Shown: piece after piece, positions 1 through 10,816 of the stretch | Position numbering within the stretch: position 1 is the first letter of the stretch | How the letters are laid out: each line of letters opens with the position of its first letter | NCBI RefSeq assembly: GCF_051020765.1 | Contig: NW_027469346.1 | Coordinates: forward strand, 1 to 64,000 | Length of the DNA stretch: 64,000 nt | Source: Lasioglossum baleicum | Lineage: Eukaryota > Arthropoda > Insecta > Hymenoptera > Halictidae | Reading direction: 5' to 3' | Made by a program: the position numbers and the translations under genes | The notes under the pieces: generated by a model | What the model was told of the DNA's origin: nothing | The model's database searches: none | The model's input: only the letters and a program-made list of their open reading frames with translations

Positions 1-1047
1 GTTATGCGTTGTGCGTTATGCGTTGTGCGTTGTGCGTTGTGCGTTGTGCGTTGTGCGTTGTGCGTTGTGCGTTGTGCGTTGTGCGTTGTGGGTTGTGCGT
101 TGTGCGTTGTGCGTTAGGCGTTGTGCGTTGTGCGTTGTGCGTTGTGCGTTGTGCGTTGTGCGTTGTGCGTTGTGCGTTGTGCGTTGTGCGTTGTGCGTTG
201 TGCGTTGTGCGTTGTGCGTTGTGCGTTGTGCGTTGTGCGTTATGCATTGTGCGTTATGCGTTATGCGTTATGCGTTATGCGTTATGCGTTACGCGTTATG
301 CGTTACGCGTTATGCGTTATGCGTTATGCGTTATGCGTTATGCGTTATGCGTTATGCGTTATGCGTTATGCGTTATGCGTTATGCGTTATGCGTTATGCG
401 TTATGCGTTATGCGTTATGCGTTATGCGTTATGCGTTATGCGTTATGCGTTATGCGTTATGCGTTATGCGTTATGCGTTATGCGTTATGCGTTATGCGTT
501 ATGCGTTATGCGTTATGCGTTATGCGTTATGCGTTATGCGTTATGCGTTATGCGTTATGCGTTATGCGTTATGCGTTATGCGTTATGCGTTATGCGTCGT
601 GCGTTGTGCGTTATGCGTTATGCGTTATGCGTTATGCGTTATGCGTTAAGCGTTATGCGTTATGCGTTATGCGTTATGCGTTATGCGTTATGCGTTATGC
701 GTTACGCGTTACGCGTTACGCGTTACGCGTTACGCGTTACGCGTTACGCGTTACGCGTTATGCGTTATGCGTTATGCGTTATGCGTTATGCGTTATGCGT
801 TATGCGTTATGCGTTATGCGTTATGCGTTATGCGTTATGCGTTATGCGTTATGCGTTATGCGTTATGCGTTATGCGTTATGCGTTATGCGTTATGCGTTA
901 TGCGTTATGCGTTATGCGTTATGCGTTATGCGTTGTGCGTTGTGCGTTGTTCGTTGTGCGTTGTGCGTTGTGCGTTATGCGTTATGCGTTATGCGTTATG
1001 CGTTATGCGTTATGCGTTATGCGTTATGCGTTATGCGTTATGCGTTA
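1..1047 (+). repeat. Zone 1: A- and G-type heptamer blocks at the window edge
   Basis: The zone opens with a TGCGTTG block (about 1-240) holding one TGGGTTG at 89-95 and a single TTAGGCG at 114-120. A mostly TGCGTTA block follows (about 250-930) with TGCATTG near 243, isolated CGCGTTA units near 290-305, a TGCGTCG near 594, an AGCGTTA near 648 and the CGCGTTA octet. A short TGCGTTG block with TTCGTTG (about 930-970) and a TGCGTTA block close the zone. The TGGGTTG-then-TTAGGCG order resembles the tails of the later L repeats (21,229/21,261), so the first bases may be the end of another large unit cut by the window edge. No gene is present. Confidence 0.85.
702..757 (+). repeat. Eight consecutive TTACGCG units (CGCGTTA octet)
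   Basis: Eight successive heptamers carry C instead of T at the first unit position, giving TTACGCG at 702, 709, 716, 723, 730, 737, 744 and 751. Each contains the palindrome ACGCGT and two CpG dinucleotides. Elsewhere CGCGTTA occurs singly or in pairs (for example near 7,255, 9,812, 14,500, 16,256 and 27,656), so this is a local amplification of one substituted unit and shows homogenisation acting at the single-heptamer scale. Confidence 0.95.
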
Positions 1048-2020
1048 TGGGTGATGCGTTATGCGTTATGCGTTATGCGTTCTGCGTTGTGCGTTGTGCG
1101 TTGTGCGTTGTGCGTTGTGCGTTGTGCGTTGTGCGTTGTGCGTTGTGCGTTGTGCGTTGTGCGTTGTGCGTTGTGCGTTGTGCGTTGTGCGTTGTGCGTT
1201 GTGCGTTGTGCGTTGTGCGTTGTGCGTTGTGCGTTAGGCGTTAGGCGTTGTGCGTTGTGCGTTGTGAGTTGTGCGTTGTGCGTTGTGCGTTGTGCGTTGT
1301 GCGTTGTGCGTTGTGCGTTATGGGCTATGCGTTATGCGTCATGTGTTATGACTTTTGCATTATGCGTCATGCGTTAAGCGTTATGCGTTATGCGTTGTGC
1401 GTTGTGCGTAGTGCGTTGTGCGTTGTGCGTTGTGCGTTGTGCGTTAGGCGTTAGGCGTTGTGCGTTGTGCGTTGTGAGTTGTGCGTTGTGAGTTGTGCGT
1501 TGTGCGTTGTGCGTTGTGCGTTGTGCGTTGTGCGTTGTGCGTTGTGCGTTGTGCGTTGTGCGTTATGGGCTATACGTTATGCGTCATGCGTTATGACTTT
1601 TGCATTATGCGTCATGCGTTAAGCGTTATGCGTTATGCGTTATGCGTTATACGTTATGCGTTATGCGTTATGCGTTATGCGTTATGCGTTATGCGTTATG
1701 CGTTATGCGTTATGCGTTATGCGTTATGCGTTATGCGTTATGCGTTATGCGTTATGCGTTATGCGGTATGCGTTATGCGTTATGCGTTATGCGTTATGCG
1801 TTATGCGTTATGCGTTATGCGTTATGCGTTATGCGTTATGCGTTATGCGTTATGCGTTATGCGTTATGCGTTATGCGTTATGCGTTATGCGTTATGCGTT
1901 ATGCGTTATGCGTTATGCGTTGTGCGTTGTGCGTTGTGCGTTGTTCGTTGTGCGTTGTGCGTTGTGCGTTATGCGTTATGCGTTATGCGTTATGCGTTAT
2001 GCGTTATGCGTTATGCGTTA
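1048..2020 (+). repeat. HOR family U, unit 1 (973 bp, 139 heptamers)
   Basis: The unit runs from one TGGGTGA to the next. Order: TGGGTGA, three TGCGTTA, TGCGTTC, a TGCGTTG block, the GGCGTTA pair (1,234-1,247), TGAGTTG, TGGGCTA, TGCGTCA with TGTGTTA, TGACTTT-TGCATTA, TGCGTCA, AGCGTTA, a short G block with TGCGTAG (1,405-1,411), a second GGCGTTA pair (1,444-1,457), two TGAGTTG, TGGGCTA, a second TGACTTT-TGCATTA, TGCGTCA, AGCGTTA, TACGTTA, a long A block with one TGCGGTA, then TTCGTTG in a G block. Its second half reappears in unit 3 at an offset of 2,954 bp, including the rare TGCGTAG (4,359-4,365). Confidence 0.8.
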
Positions 2021-3140
2021 TGGGTGATGCGTTATGCGTTATGCGTTATGCGTTCTGCGTTGTGCGTTGTGCGTTGTGCGTTGTGCGTTGTGCGTTGTGC
2101 GTTGTGCGTTGTGCGTTGTGCGTTGTGCGTTGTGCGTTGTGCGTTGTGCGTTGTGCGTTGTGCGTTGTGCGTTAGGCGTTAGGCGTTGTGCGTTGTGCGT
2201 TGTGAGTTGTGCGTTGTGCGTTGTGCGTTGTGCGTTGTGCGTTGTGCGTTGTGCGTTATGGGCTATGCGTTATGCGTCATGTGTTATGACTTTTGCATTA
2301 TGCGTCATGCGTTAAGCGTTATGCGTTATGCGTTGTGCGTTGTGCGTTGTGCGTTGTGCGTTGTGCGTTGTGCGTTGTGCGTTAGGCGTTAGGCGTTGTG
2401 CGTTGTGCGTTGTGAGTTGTGCGTTGTGCGTTGTGCGTTGTGCGTTGTGCGTTGTGCGTTGTGCGTTGTGCGTTATGGGCTATGCGTTATGCGTCATGCG
2501 TTATGACTTTTGCATTATGCGTCATGCGTTATGCGTTATGCGTTATGCGTTATGCGTTATGCGTTATGCGTTATGCGTTATGGGCTATGCGTTATGCGTT
2601 ATGCGTTATGCGTTATGCGTTATGCGTTATGCGTTATGCGTTATGCGTTATGCGTTATGCGTTATGCGTTATGCGTTATGCGTTATGCGTTATGCGTTAT
2701 GCGTTATGCGTTATGCGTTATGCGTTATGCGTTATGCGTTATGCGTTATGCGTTATGCGTTATGCGTTATGCGTTATACGTTATGCGTTATGCGTTATGC
2801 GTTATGCGTTATGCGTTATGCGTTATGCGTTATGCGTTATGCGTTATGCGTTATGCGTTATGCGTTATGCGTTATGCGTTATGCGGTATGCGTTATGCGT
2901 TATGCGTTATGCGTTATGCGTTATGCGTTATGCGTTATGCGTTATGCGTTATGCGTTATGCGTTATGCGTTATGCGTTATGCGTTATGCGTTATGCGTTA
3001 TGCGTTATGCGTTATGCGTTATGCGTTATGCGTTATGCGTTGTGCGTTGTGCGTTGTGCGTTGTTCGTTGTGCGTTGTGCGTTGTGCGTTATGCGTTATG
3101 CGTTATGCGTTATGCGTTATGCGTTATGCGTTATGCGTTA
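2021..3140 (+). repeat. HOR family U, unit 2 (1,120 bp, 160 heptamers)
   Basis: It begins with the same TGGGTGA, three TGCGTTA, TGCGTTC signature as unit 1 and carries the same marker order: GGCGTTA pair (2,172-2,185), TGAGTTG, TGGGCTA, TGACTTT-TGCATTA, AGCGTTA, second GGCGTTA pair (2,382-2,395), TGAGTTG, TGGGCTA, TGACTTT-TGCATTA, long A block, TTCGTTG. It differs from unit 1 by an extra TGGGCTA (about 2,581) and by lacking TGCGTAG and AGCGTTA in the second half. The length difference from unit 1 is exactly 21 heptamers. Confidence 0.8.
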
Positions 3141-4988
3141 TGGGTGATGCGTTATGCGTTATGCGTTATGCGTTCTGCGTTGTGCGTTGTGCGTTGTGCG
3201 TTGTGCGTTGTGCGTTGTGCGTTGTGCGTTGTGCGTTGTGCGTTGTGCGTTGTGCGTTGTGCGTTGTGCGTTGTGCGTTAGGCGTTAGGCGTTGTGCGTT
3301 GTGCGTTGTGAGTTGTGCGTTGTGCGTTGTGCGTTGTGCGTTGTGCGTTGTGCGTTGTGCGTTATGGGCTATGCGTTATGCGTCATGTGTTATGACTTTT
3401 GCATTATGCGTCATGCGTTAAGCGTTATGCGTTATGCGTTGTGCGTTGTGCGTTGTGCGTTGTGCGTTGTGCGTTGTGCGTTGTGCGTTAGGCGTTAGGC
3501 GTTGTGCGTTGTGCGTTGTGAGTTGTGCGTTGTGCGTTGTGCGTTGTGCGTTGTGCGTTGTGCGTTGTGCGTTGTGCGTTATGGGCTATGCGTTATGCGT
3601 CATGCGTTATGACTTTTGCATTATGCGTCATGCGTTAAGCGTTATGCGTTATGCGTTATGCGTTATACGTTATGCGTTATGCGTTATGCGTTATGCGTTA
3701 TGCGTTATGCGTTATGCGTTATGCGTTATGCGTTATGCGTTATGCGTTATGCGGTATGCGTTATGCGTTATGCGTTATGCGTTATGCGTTATGCGTTATG
3801 CGTTATGCGTTATGCGTTATGCGTTATGCGTTATGCGTTATGCGTTATGCGTTATGCGTTATGCGTTATGCGTTATGCGTTATGCGTTATGCGTTATGCG
3901 GTATGCGTTATGCGTTATGCGTTATGCGTTATGCGTTATGCGTTATGCGTTATGCGTTATGCGTCGTGCGTCGTGCGTTGTGCGTTGTGCGTTGTGCGTT
4001 GTGCGTTGTGCGTTGTGCGTTGTGCGTTGTGCGTTATGCGTTGTGCGTTGTGCGTTATGCATTGTGCGTTATGCGTTATGCGTTATGCGTTATGCGTTAT
4101 GCGTTATGCGTTATGCGTTATGCGTTATGCGTTATGCGTTGTGCGTTATGCGTTGTGCGTTGTGCGTTGTGCGTTGTGCGTTGTGCGTTGTGCGTTGTGA
4201 GTTGTGCGTTGTGCGTTGTGCGTTGTGCGTTGTGCGTTGTGCGTTGTGCGTTGTGCGTTGTGCGTTGTGCGTTATGGGCTATGCGTTATGCGTCATGTGT
4301 TATGACTTTTGCATTATGCGTCATGCGTTAAGCGTTATGCGTTATGCGTTGTGCGTTGTGCGTAGTGCGTTGTGCGTTGTGCGTTGTGCGTTGTGCGTTA
4401 GGCGTTAGGCGTTGTGCGTTGTGCGTTGTGAGTTGTGCGTTGTGAGTTGTGCGTTGTGCGTTGTGCGTTGTGCGTTGTGCGTTGTGCGTTGTGCGTTGTG
4501 CGTTGTGCGTTGTGCGTTATGGGCTATACGTTATGCGTCATGCGTTATGACTTTTGCATTATGCGTCATGCGTTAAGCGTTATGCGTTATGCGTTATGCG
4601 TTATACGTTATGCGTTATGCGTTATGCGTTATGCGTTATGCGTTATGCGTTATGCGTTATGCGTTATGCGTTATGCGTTATGCGTTATGCGTTATGCGTT
4701 ATGCGGTATGCGTTATGCGTTATGCGTTATGCGTTATGCGTTATGCGTTATGCGTTATGCGTTATGCGTTATGCGTTATGCGTTATGCGTTATGCGTTAT
4801 GCGTTATGCGTTATGCGTTATGCGTTATGCGTTATGCGTTATGCGTTATGCGTTATGCGTTATGCGTTATGCGTTGTGCGTTGTGCGTTGTGCGTTGTTC
4901 GTTGTGCGTTGTGCGTTGTGCGTTATGCGTTATGCGTTATGCGTTATGCGTTATGCGTTATGCGTTATGCGTTATGCGTTATGCGTTA
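3141..4988 (+). repeat. HOR family U, unit 3 (1,848 bp, composite)
   Basis: This unit has no internal TGGGTGA and is nearly the sum of two units. The first part follows unit 2 (GGCGTTA pairs 3,278-3,291 and 3,488-3,501) and then carries a TGCGTCG pair (about 3,962), a G block and TGCATTG (about 4,062). The second part, from about 4,200, repeats unit 1 at an offset of 2,954 bp with the same doubled TGAGTTG and the TGCGTAG. I infer a recombinant: unit-1-type sequence joined after a unit-4-type segment. Confidence 0.75.
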
Positions 4989-6330
4989 TGGGTGATGCGT
5001 TATGCGTTATGCGTTATGCGTTCTGCGTTGTGCGTTGTGCGTTGTGCGTTGTGCGTTGTGCGTTGTGCGTTGTGCGTTGTGCGTTGTGCGTTGTGCGTTG
5101 TGCGTTGTGCGTTGTGCGTTGTGCGTTGTGCGTTGTGCGTTAGGCGTTAGGCGTTGTGCGTTGTGCGTTGTGAGTTGTGCGTTGTGCGTTGTGCGTTGTG
5201 CGTTGTGCGTTGTGCGTTGTGCGTTATGGGCTATGCGTTATGCGTCATGTGTTATGACTTTTGCATTATGCGTCATGCGTTAAGCGTTATGCGTTATGCG
5301 TTGTGCGTTGTGCGTTGTGCGTTGTGCGTTGTGCGTTGTGCGTTGTGCGTTAGGCGTTAGGCGTTGTGCGTTGTGCGTTGTGAGTTGTGCGTTGTGCGTT
5401 GTGCGTTGTGCGTTGTGCGTTGTGCGTTGTGCGTTGTGCGTTATGGGCTATGCGTTATGCGTCATGCGTTATGACTTTTGCATTATGCGTCATGCGTTAA
5501 GCGTTATGCGTTATGCGTTATGCGTTATACGTTATGCGTTATGCGTTATGCGTTATGCGTTATGCGTTATGCGTTATGCGTTATGCGTTATGCGTTATGC
5601 GTTATGCGTTATGCGGTATGCGTTATGCGTTATGCGTTATGCGTTATGCGTTATGCGTTATGCGTTATGCGTTATGCGTTATGCGTTATGCGTTATGCGT
5701 TATGCGTTATGCGTTATGCGTTATGCGTTATGCGTTATGCGTTATGCGTTATGCGTTATGCGGTATGCGTTATGCGTTATGCGTTATGCGTTATGCGTTA
5801 TGCGTTATGCGTTATGCGTTATGCGTCGTGCGTCGTGCGTTGTGCGTTGTGCGTTGTGCGTTGTGCGTTGTGCGTTGTGCGTTGTGCGTTGTGCGTTATG
5901 CGTTGTGCGTTGTGCGTTATGCATTGTGCGTTATGCGTTATGCGTTATGCGTTATGCGTTATGCGTTATGCGTTATGCGTTAAGCGTTATGCGTTATGCG
6001 TTATGCGTTGTGCGTTATGCGTTATGCGTTATGCGTTATGCGTTATGCGTTATGCGTTATGCGTTATGCGTTATGCGTTATGCGTTATGCGTTATGCGTT
6101 ATGCGGTATGCGTTATGCGTTATGCGTTATGCGTTATGCGTTATGCGTTATGCGTTATGCGTTATGCGTTATGCGTTATGCGTCGTGCGTCGTGCGTTGT
6201 GCGTTGTGCGTTGTGCGTTGTGCGTTGTGCGTTGTGCGTTGTGCGTTATGCGTTGTGCGTTATGCATTGTGCGTTATGCGTTATGCGTTATGCGTTATGC
6301 GTTATGCGTTAAGCGTTATGCGTTAAGCGT
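4989..6330 (+). repeat. HOR family U, unit 4 with internal 357-bp duplication
   Basis: The start has the TGGGTGA, three TGCGTTA, TGCGTTC signature. GGCGTTA pairs lie at 5,140-5,153 and 5,350-5,363. The first part of unit 3 reappears here at an offset of 1,862 bp. Near the end, the block TGCGTCG pair, G block, TGCATTG, A block occurs twice (TGCGTCG pairs near 5,825 and 6,182, 357 bp or 51 heptamers apart). Closely spaced AGCGTTA units near 6,309 and 6,323 lead into the next zone. The 3' boundary is approximate. Confidence 0.65.
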
Positions 6331-7645
6331 TATGCGTTATGCGTTGTGCGTTGTGCGTTATGCGTTATGCGTTATGCGTTATGCGTTATGCGTTATGCGT
6401 TATGCGTTATGCGTTATGCGTTATGCGTTATGCGTTACGCGTTGTGCGTTGTGCGTTGTGCGTTGTTCGTTGTGCGTTGTGCGTTATGCGTTGTGCGTTA
6501 TGCGTTATGCGTTAAGCGTTATGCGTTATGACTTTTGCATTATGCGTTATGCGTTATGCGTTATGCGTTATGCGTTATGCGTTATGCGTTATGCGTTATG
6601 CGTTATGCGTTATGCGTTATGCGTTATGCGTTATGCGTTATGCGTTATGCGTTATGCGTTATGCGTTATGCGTTATGCGTTATGCGTTATGCGTTATGCG
6701 TTATGCGTTATGCGTTCTGCGTTGTGCGTTGTGCGTTATGCGTTGTGCGTTGTGCGCTGTGCGTTGTGCGTTGTGCGTTGTGCGTTGTGCGTTGTGCGTT
6801 GTGCGTTGTGCGTTGTGCGTTGTGCGTTGTGCGTTGTGCGTTGTGCGTTGTGCGTTGTGCGTTGTGCGTTGTGCGTGATGTGTTATGCGTTGTGCGTTAT
6901 GCGTTATGCGTTATGCGTTATGCGTTATGCGTTATGCGTTATGCGTTATGCGTTATGCGTTATGCGTTATGCGTTATGCGTTATGCGTTATGCGTTATGC
7001 GTTATGCGTTATGCGTTATGCGTTATGCGTTATGCGTTATGCGTTATGCGTTATGCGTTATGCGTTATGCGTTATGCGTTATGACTTTTGCATTATGCGT
7101 TATGCGTTATGCGTTATGCGTTGTGCGTTGTGCGTTGTGCGTTGTGCGTTGTGCGTTGTGCGTTGTGTGTTGTGCGTTGTGCGTTGTGCGTTGTGCGTTG
7201 TGCGCTGTGCGTTATGCGTTATGCGTTATGCGATATGCGTTATGCGTTATGCGTTACGCGTTACGCGTTATGCGTTATGCGTTATGCGTTATGCGTTATG
7301 CGTTATGCGTTATGCGTTATGCGTTATGCGTTATGCGTTATGCGTTATGCGTTATGCGTTATGCGTTATGCGTTATGCGTTATGCGTTATGCGTTGTGCG
7401 TTGTGCGTTGTGCGTTGTGCGTTGTGCGTTGTGCGTTGTGCGTTGTGCGTTGTGCGTTGTGCGTTGTGCGTTGTGCGTTGTGTGTTGTGCGTTATGCGTT
7501 ATGCGTTGTGCGTTGTGCGTTGTGCGTTGTGCGTTGTGCGTTGTGCGTTGTGCGTTGTGCGTTGTGCGTTGTGCGTTGTGCGTTGTGCGTTGTGCGTTGT
7601 GCGTTGTGCGTTGTGCGTTGTGCGTTGTGCGTTGTGCGTTGTGCG
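6331..7645 (+). repeat. Module N, first copy
   Basis: Marker order: short G block, A block, CGCGTTG, G block with TTCGTTG, AGCGTTA, TGACTTT-TGCATTA (6,529), a long A block, TGCGTTC, a G block with TGCGCTG, TGCGTGA-TGTGTTA (about 6,868), A block, TGACTTT-TGCATTA (7,082), a G block with TGTGTTG and TGCGCTG, TGCGATA, a CGCGTTA pair, A block, then a G block with another TGTGTTG. The same order recurs at about 13,320-14,640, 15,100-16,250 and 26,510-27,650, and truncated at 22,915-23,130. The TGCGTGA here is TGCGTCA in the later copies. The 5' boundary is approximate. Confidence 0.7.
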
Positions 7646-7746
7646 TTAGGCGTTAGGCGTTGTGCGTTGTGCGTTGTGAGTTGTGCGTTGTGCGTTGTGC
7701 GTTGTGCGTTGTGCGTTATGGGCTATGCGTTATGCGTTATGCGTTA

Positions 7747-7761
7747 TGACTTTTGCATTAT
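7747..7761 (+). repeat. One-T insertion after TGACTTT-TGCATTA, copy 1
   Basis: TGACTTT-TGCATTA is followed by one extra T before the next TGCGTTA, so the junction reads CATTATTGCG instead of CATTATGCG. The register moves from 5 to 6. It lies in HOR C unit 1 after the GGCGTTA pair, TGAGTTG and TGGGCTA. Confidence 0.95.
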
Positions 7762-7887
7762 TGCGTTATGCGTTAAGCGTTATGCGTTATGCGTTATGCG
7801 TTATACGTTATGCGTTATGCGTTATGCGTTATGCGTTATGCGTTATGCGTTATGCGTTATGCGTTATGCGTTATGCGTTATGCGTTA

Positions 7888-7937
7888 TACGTTATGCGTT
7901 ATACCTTATGCGTTATGCGTTATGCGTTATTTTTTTA
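7888..7937 (+). repeat. Seven-T cassette, copy 1
   Basis: The 50-bp cassette is TACGTTA, one consensus unit, TACCTTA, three consensus units, then the 8-mer TTTTTTTA (T run 7,930-7,936). The 8-mer adds one base, so the register moves from 6 to 0 (mod 7). It lies in HOR C unit 1, 127 bp after a one-T insertion. Confidence 0.97.
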
Positions 7938-10632
7938 TGCGTTATGCGTTATGCGTTATGCGTTATGCGTTATGCGTTATGCGTTATGCGTTATGCGTTA
8001 TGCGTTATGCGTTATGCGTTATGCGTTATGCGTTATGCGTTATGCGTTATGCGTTATGCGTTATGCGTTATGCGTTATGCGTTATGCGTTATGCGTTATG
8101 CGTTATGCGTTATGCGTTATGCGTTATGCGTTATGCGTTATGGGCTATGGGTTATGCGTTATGCGTTATGCGTTATGACTTTTGCATTATGCGTTATGCG
8201 TTAAGCGTTATGCGTTATGCGTTATGCGTTGTGCGTTATGCGTTGTGCGTTGTGCGTTGTGCGTTGTGCGTTGTGCGTTGTGCGTTGTGCGTTGTGAGTT
8301 GTGCGTTGTGCGTTGTGCGTTGTGCGTTGTGCGTTGTGCGTTGTGCGTTGTGTGTTGTGCGTTATGCGTTATGCGTTATGCGTTATGCGTTATGCGTTAT
8401 GCGTTATGCGTTATGCGTTATGCGTTATGCGTTATGCGTTATGCGTTATGCGTTATGCGTTATGCGTTATGCGTTATGCGTTATGCGTTATGCGTTATGC
8501 GTTATGCGTTATGCGTTATGCGTTATGCGTTGTGCGTTGTGCGTTGTGCGTTGTGCGTTGTTCGTTGTGCGTTGTGCGTTATGCGTTGTGCGTTATGCGT
8601 TATGCGTTAAGCGTTATGCGTTATGACTTTTGCATTATGCGTTGTGCGTTATGCGTTATGCGTTATGCGTTATGCGTTATGCGTTATGCGTTATGCGTTA
8701 TGCGTTATGCGTTATGCGTTATGCGTTATGCGTTATGTGTTATGCGTTATGCGTTATGCGTTATGCGTTATGCGTTATGCGTTATGACTTTTGCATTATG
8801 CGTTATGCGTTATGCGTTATGCGTTATGCGTTATGCGTTGTGCGTTGTGCGTTGTGCGTTGTGCGTTGTGCGTTGTGCGTTGTGCGTTGTGCGTTGTGCG
8901 TTGTGCGTTGTGCGTTGTGCGCTGTGCGTTATGCGTTATGCGTTATGCGATATGCGTTATGCGTTATGCGTTATGCGTTATGCGTTATGCGTTATGCGTT
9001 ATGCGTTATGCGTTATGCGTTATGCGTTATGCGTTATGCGTTATGCGTTATGCGTTATGCGTTATTCGTTATGCGTTATGCGTTATGCGTTATGCGTTAT
9101 GCGTTATGCGTTATGCGTTATGCGTTATGCGTTATGCGTTATGCGTTATGCGTTATGCGTTATGCGTTATGCGTTATGACTTTTGCATTATGCGTTATGC
9201 GTTATGCGTTATGCGTTATGCGTTATGCGTTATGCGTTATGCGTTGTGCGTTGTGCGTTGTGCGTTGTGCGTTGTGCGTTGTGAGTTGTGCGTTGTGCGT
9301 TGTGCGTTGTGCGTTGTGCGTTATGGGCTATGCGTTATGCGTTATGCGTTATGACTTTTGCATTATGCGTTATGCGTTAAGCGTTATGCGTTATGCGTTA
9401 TGCGTTATACGTTATGCGTTATGCGTTATGCGTTATGCGTTATGCGTTATGCGTTATGCGTTATGCGTTATGCGTTATGCGTTATGCGTTATGCGTTATG
9501 CGTTATGCGTTATGCGTTATGCGTTATGCGTTATGTGTTATGCGTTATGCGTTATGCGTTATGCGTTATGACTTTTGCGTTATGCGTTATGCGTTATGCG
9601 TTATGCGTTATGACTTTTGCATTATGCGTTATGCGTTATGCGTTATGCGTTATGCGTTATGCGTTATGCGTTATGCGTTGTGCGGTGTGCGTTGTGCGTT
9701 GTGCGTTGTGCGTTGTGCGTTGTGTGTTGTGCGTTGTGCGTTGTGCGTTGTGCGTTGTGCGCTGTGCGTTATGCGTTATGCGTTATGCGATATGCGTTAT
9801 GCGTTATGCGTTACGCGTTACGCGTTATGCGTTATGCGTTATGCGTTATGCGTTATGCGTTATGCGTTATGCGTTATGCGTTATGCGTTATGCGTTATGC
9901 GTTATGCGTTATGCGTTATGCGTTATGCGTTATGCGTTATGCGTTATGCGTTATGCGTTATGCGTTGTGCGTTGTGCGTTGTGCGTTGTGCGTTGTGCGT
10001 TGTGCGTTGTGCGTTGTGCGTTGTGCGTTGTGCGTTGTGCGTTGTGCGTTGTGCGTTGTGCGTTGTGCGTTGTGCGTTGTGCGTTGTGCGTTGTGCGTTG
10101 TGCGTTGTGCGCTGTGCGTTGTGCGTTGTGCGTTGTGCGCTGTGCGTTATGCGTTATGCGTTATGCGATATGCGTTATGCGTTATGCGTTACGCGTTATG
10201 CGTTATGCGTTATGCGTTATGCGTTATGCGTTATGCGTTATGCGTTATGCGTTATGCGTTATGCGTTATGCGTTATGCGTTATGCGTTATGCGTTGTGCG
10301 TTGTGCGTTGTGCGTTGTGCGTTGTGCGTTGTGCGTTGTGCGTTGTGCGTTGTGCGTTGTGCGTTGTGCGTTGTGCGTTGTGCGTTGTGCGTTGTGCGTT
10401 GTGTGTTGTGCGTTATGCGTTGTGCGTTGTGCGTTGTGCGTTGTGCGTTGTGCGTTGTGCGTTGTGCGTTGTGCGTTGTGCGTTGTGCGTTGTGCGTTGT
10501 GCGTTGTGCGTTGTGCGTTGTGCGTTGTGCGTTAGGCGTTAGGCGTTGTGCGTTGTGCGTTGTGAGTTGTGCGTTGTGCGTTGTGCGTTGTGCGTTGTGC
10601 GTTATGGGCTATGCGTTATGCGTTATGCGTTA

Positions 10633-10647
10633 TGACTTTTGCATTAT
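10633..10647 (+). repeat. One-T insertion, copy 2
   Basis: Same structure and position in HOR C unit 2; register 0 to 1. Confidence 0.95.
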
Positions 10648-10766
10648 TGCGTTATGCGTTAAGCGTTATGCGTTATGCGTTATGCGTTATACGTTATGCG
10701 TTATGCGTTATGCGTTATGCGTTATGCGTTATGCGTTATGCGTTATGCGTTATGCGATATGCGTTA

Positions 10767-10816
10767 TACGTTATGCGTTATACCTTATGCGTTATGCGTT
10801 ATGCGTTATTTTTTTA
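10767..10816 (+). repeat. Seven-T cassette, copy 2
   Basis: Identical to copy 1; T run 10,809-10,815; register 1 to 2. It lies in HOR C unit 2, in the same place relative to the GGCGTTA pair as in unit 1 but a few heptamers closer. Confidence 0.97.

Larger units (their letters stand above)
7646..10531 (+). repeat. HOR family C, unit 1 (2,886 bp)
   Basis: The unit runs from one GGCGTTA pair (7,646-7,659) to the next. It carries TGAGTTG, TGGGCTA, TGACTTT-TGCATTA with the extra T, the seven-T cassette, TGGGCTA with TGGGTTA (about 8,141), then TGACTTT-TGCATTA blocks near 8,167, 8,624, 8,785, 9,177, 9,352 and 9,612, a TTCGTTA (9,065-9,071), a TGCGGTG (9,681-9,687) and two TGCGATA-containing segments (about 9,786 and 10,164). 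The length is 7x412+2, the 2 coming from its two register shifters. Unit 2 repeats most of it at an offset of 2,872-2,942 bp. Confidence 0.8.

Noticed and set aside
2..247. Minus-strand open frame (also 15,450-15,656 and 26,864-27,049)
   Set aside because: The minus strand is open only where TGCGTTG units run without TGCGTTA, because TGCGTTA gives TAA on that strand. These frames mark pure G blocks and are not genes.
1234..1247. TTAGGC, the nematode-type telomere hexamer, inside the GGCGTTA pair
   Set aside because: The motif is spaced at 7 bp, occurs only twice in a row, and is one substitution from the local consensus. It is not a (TTAGGC)n telomere, and TGCGTTA is not a known telomere unit.
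7747..7761. Insertion-sequence ends or target-site duplications at the one-T insertions
   Set aside because: Only one base is added and no foreign sequence or inverted repeat is present; a copied single indel explains all six.
7930..7937. T run as an intrinsic or Pol III-type terminator
   Set aside because: There is no GC-rich stem before any of the eight T runs and no gene upstream; all copies sit in an identical 50-bp cassette inside the satellite.
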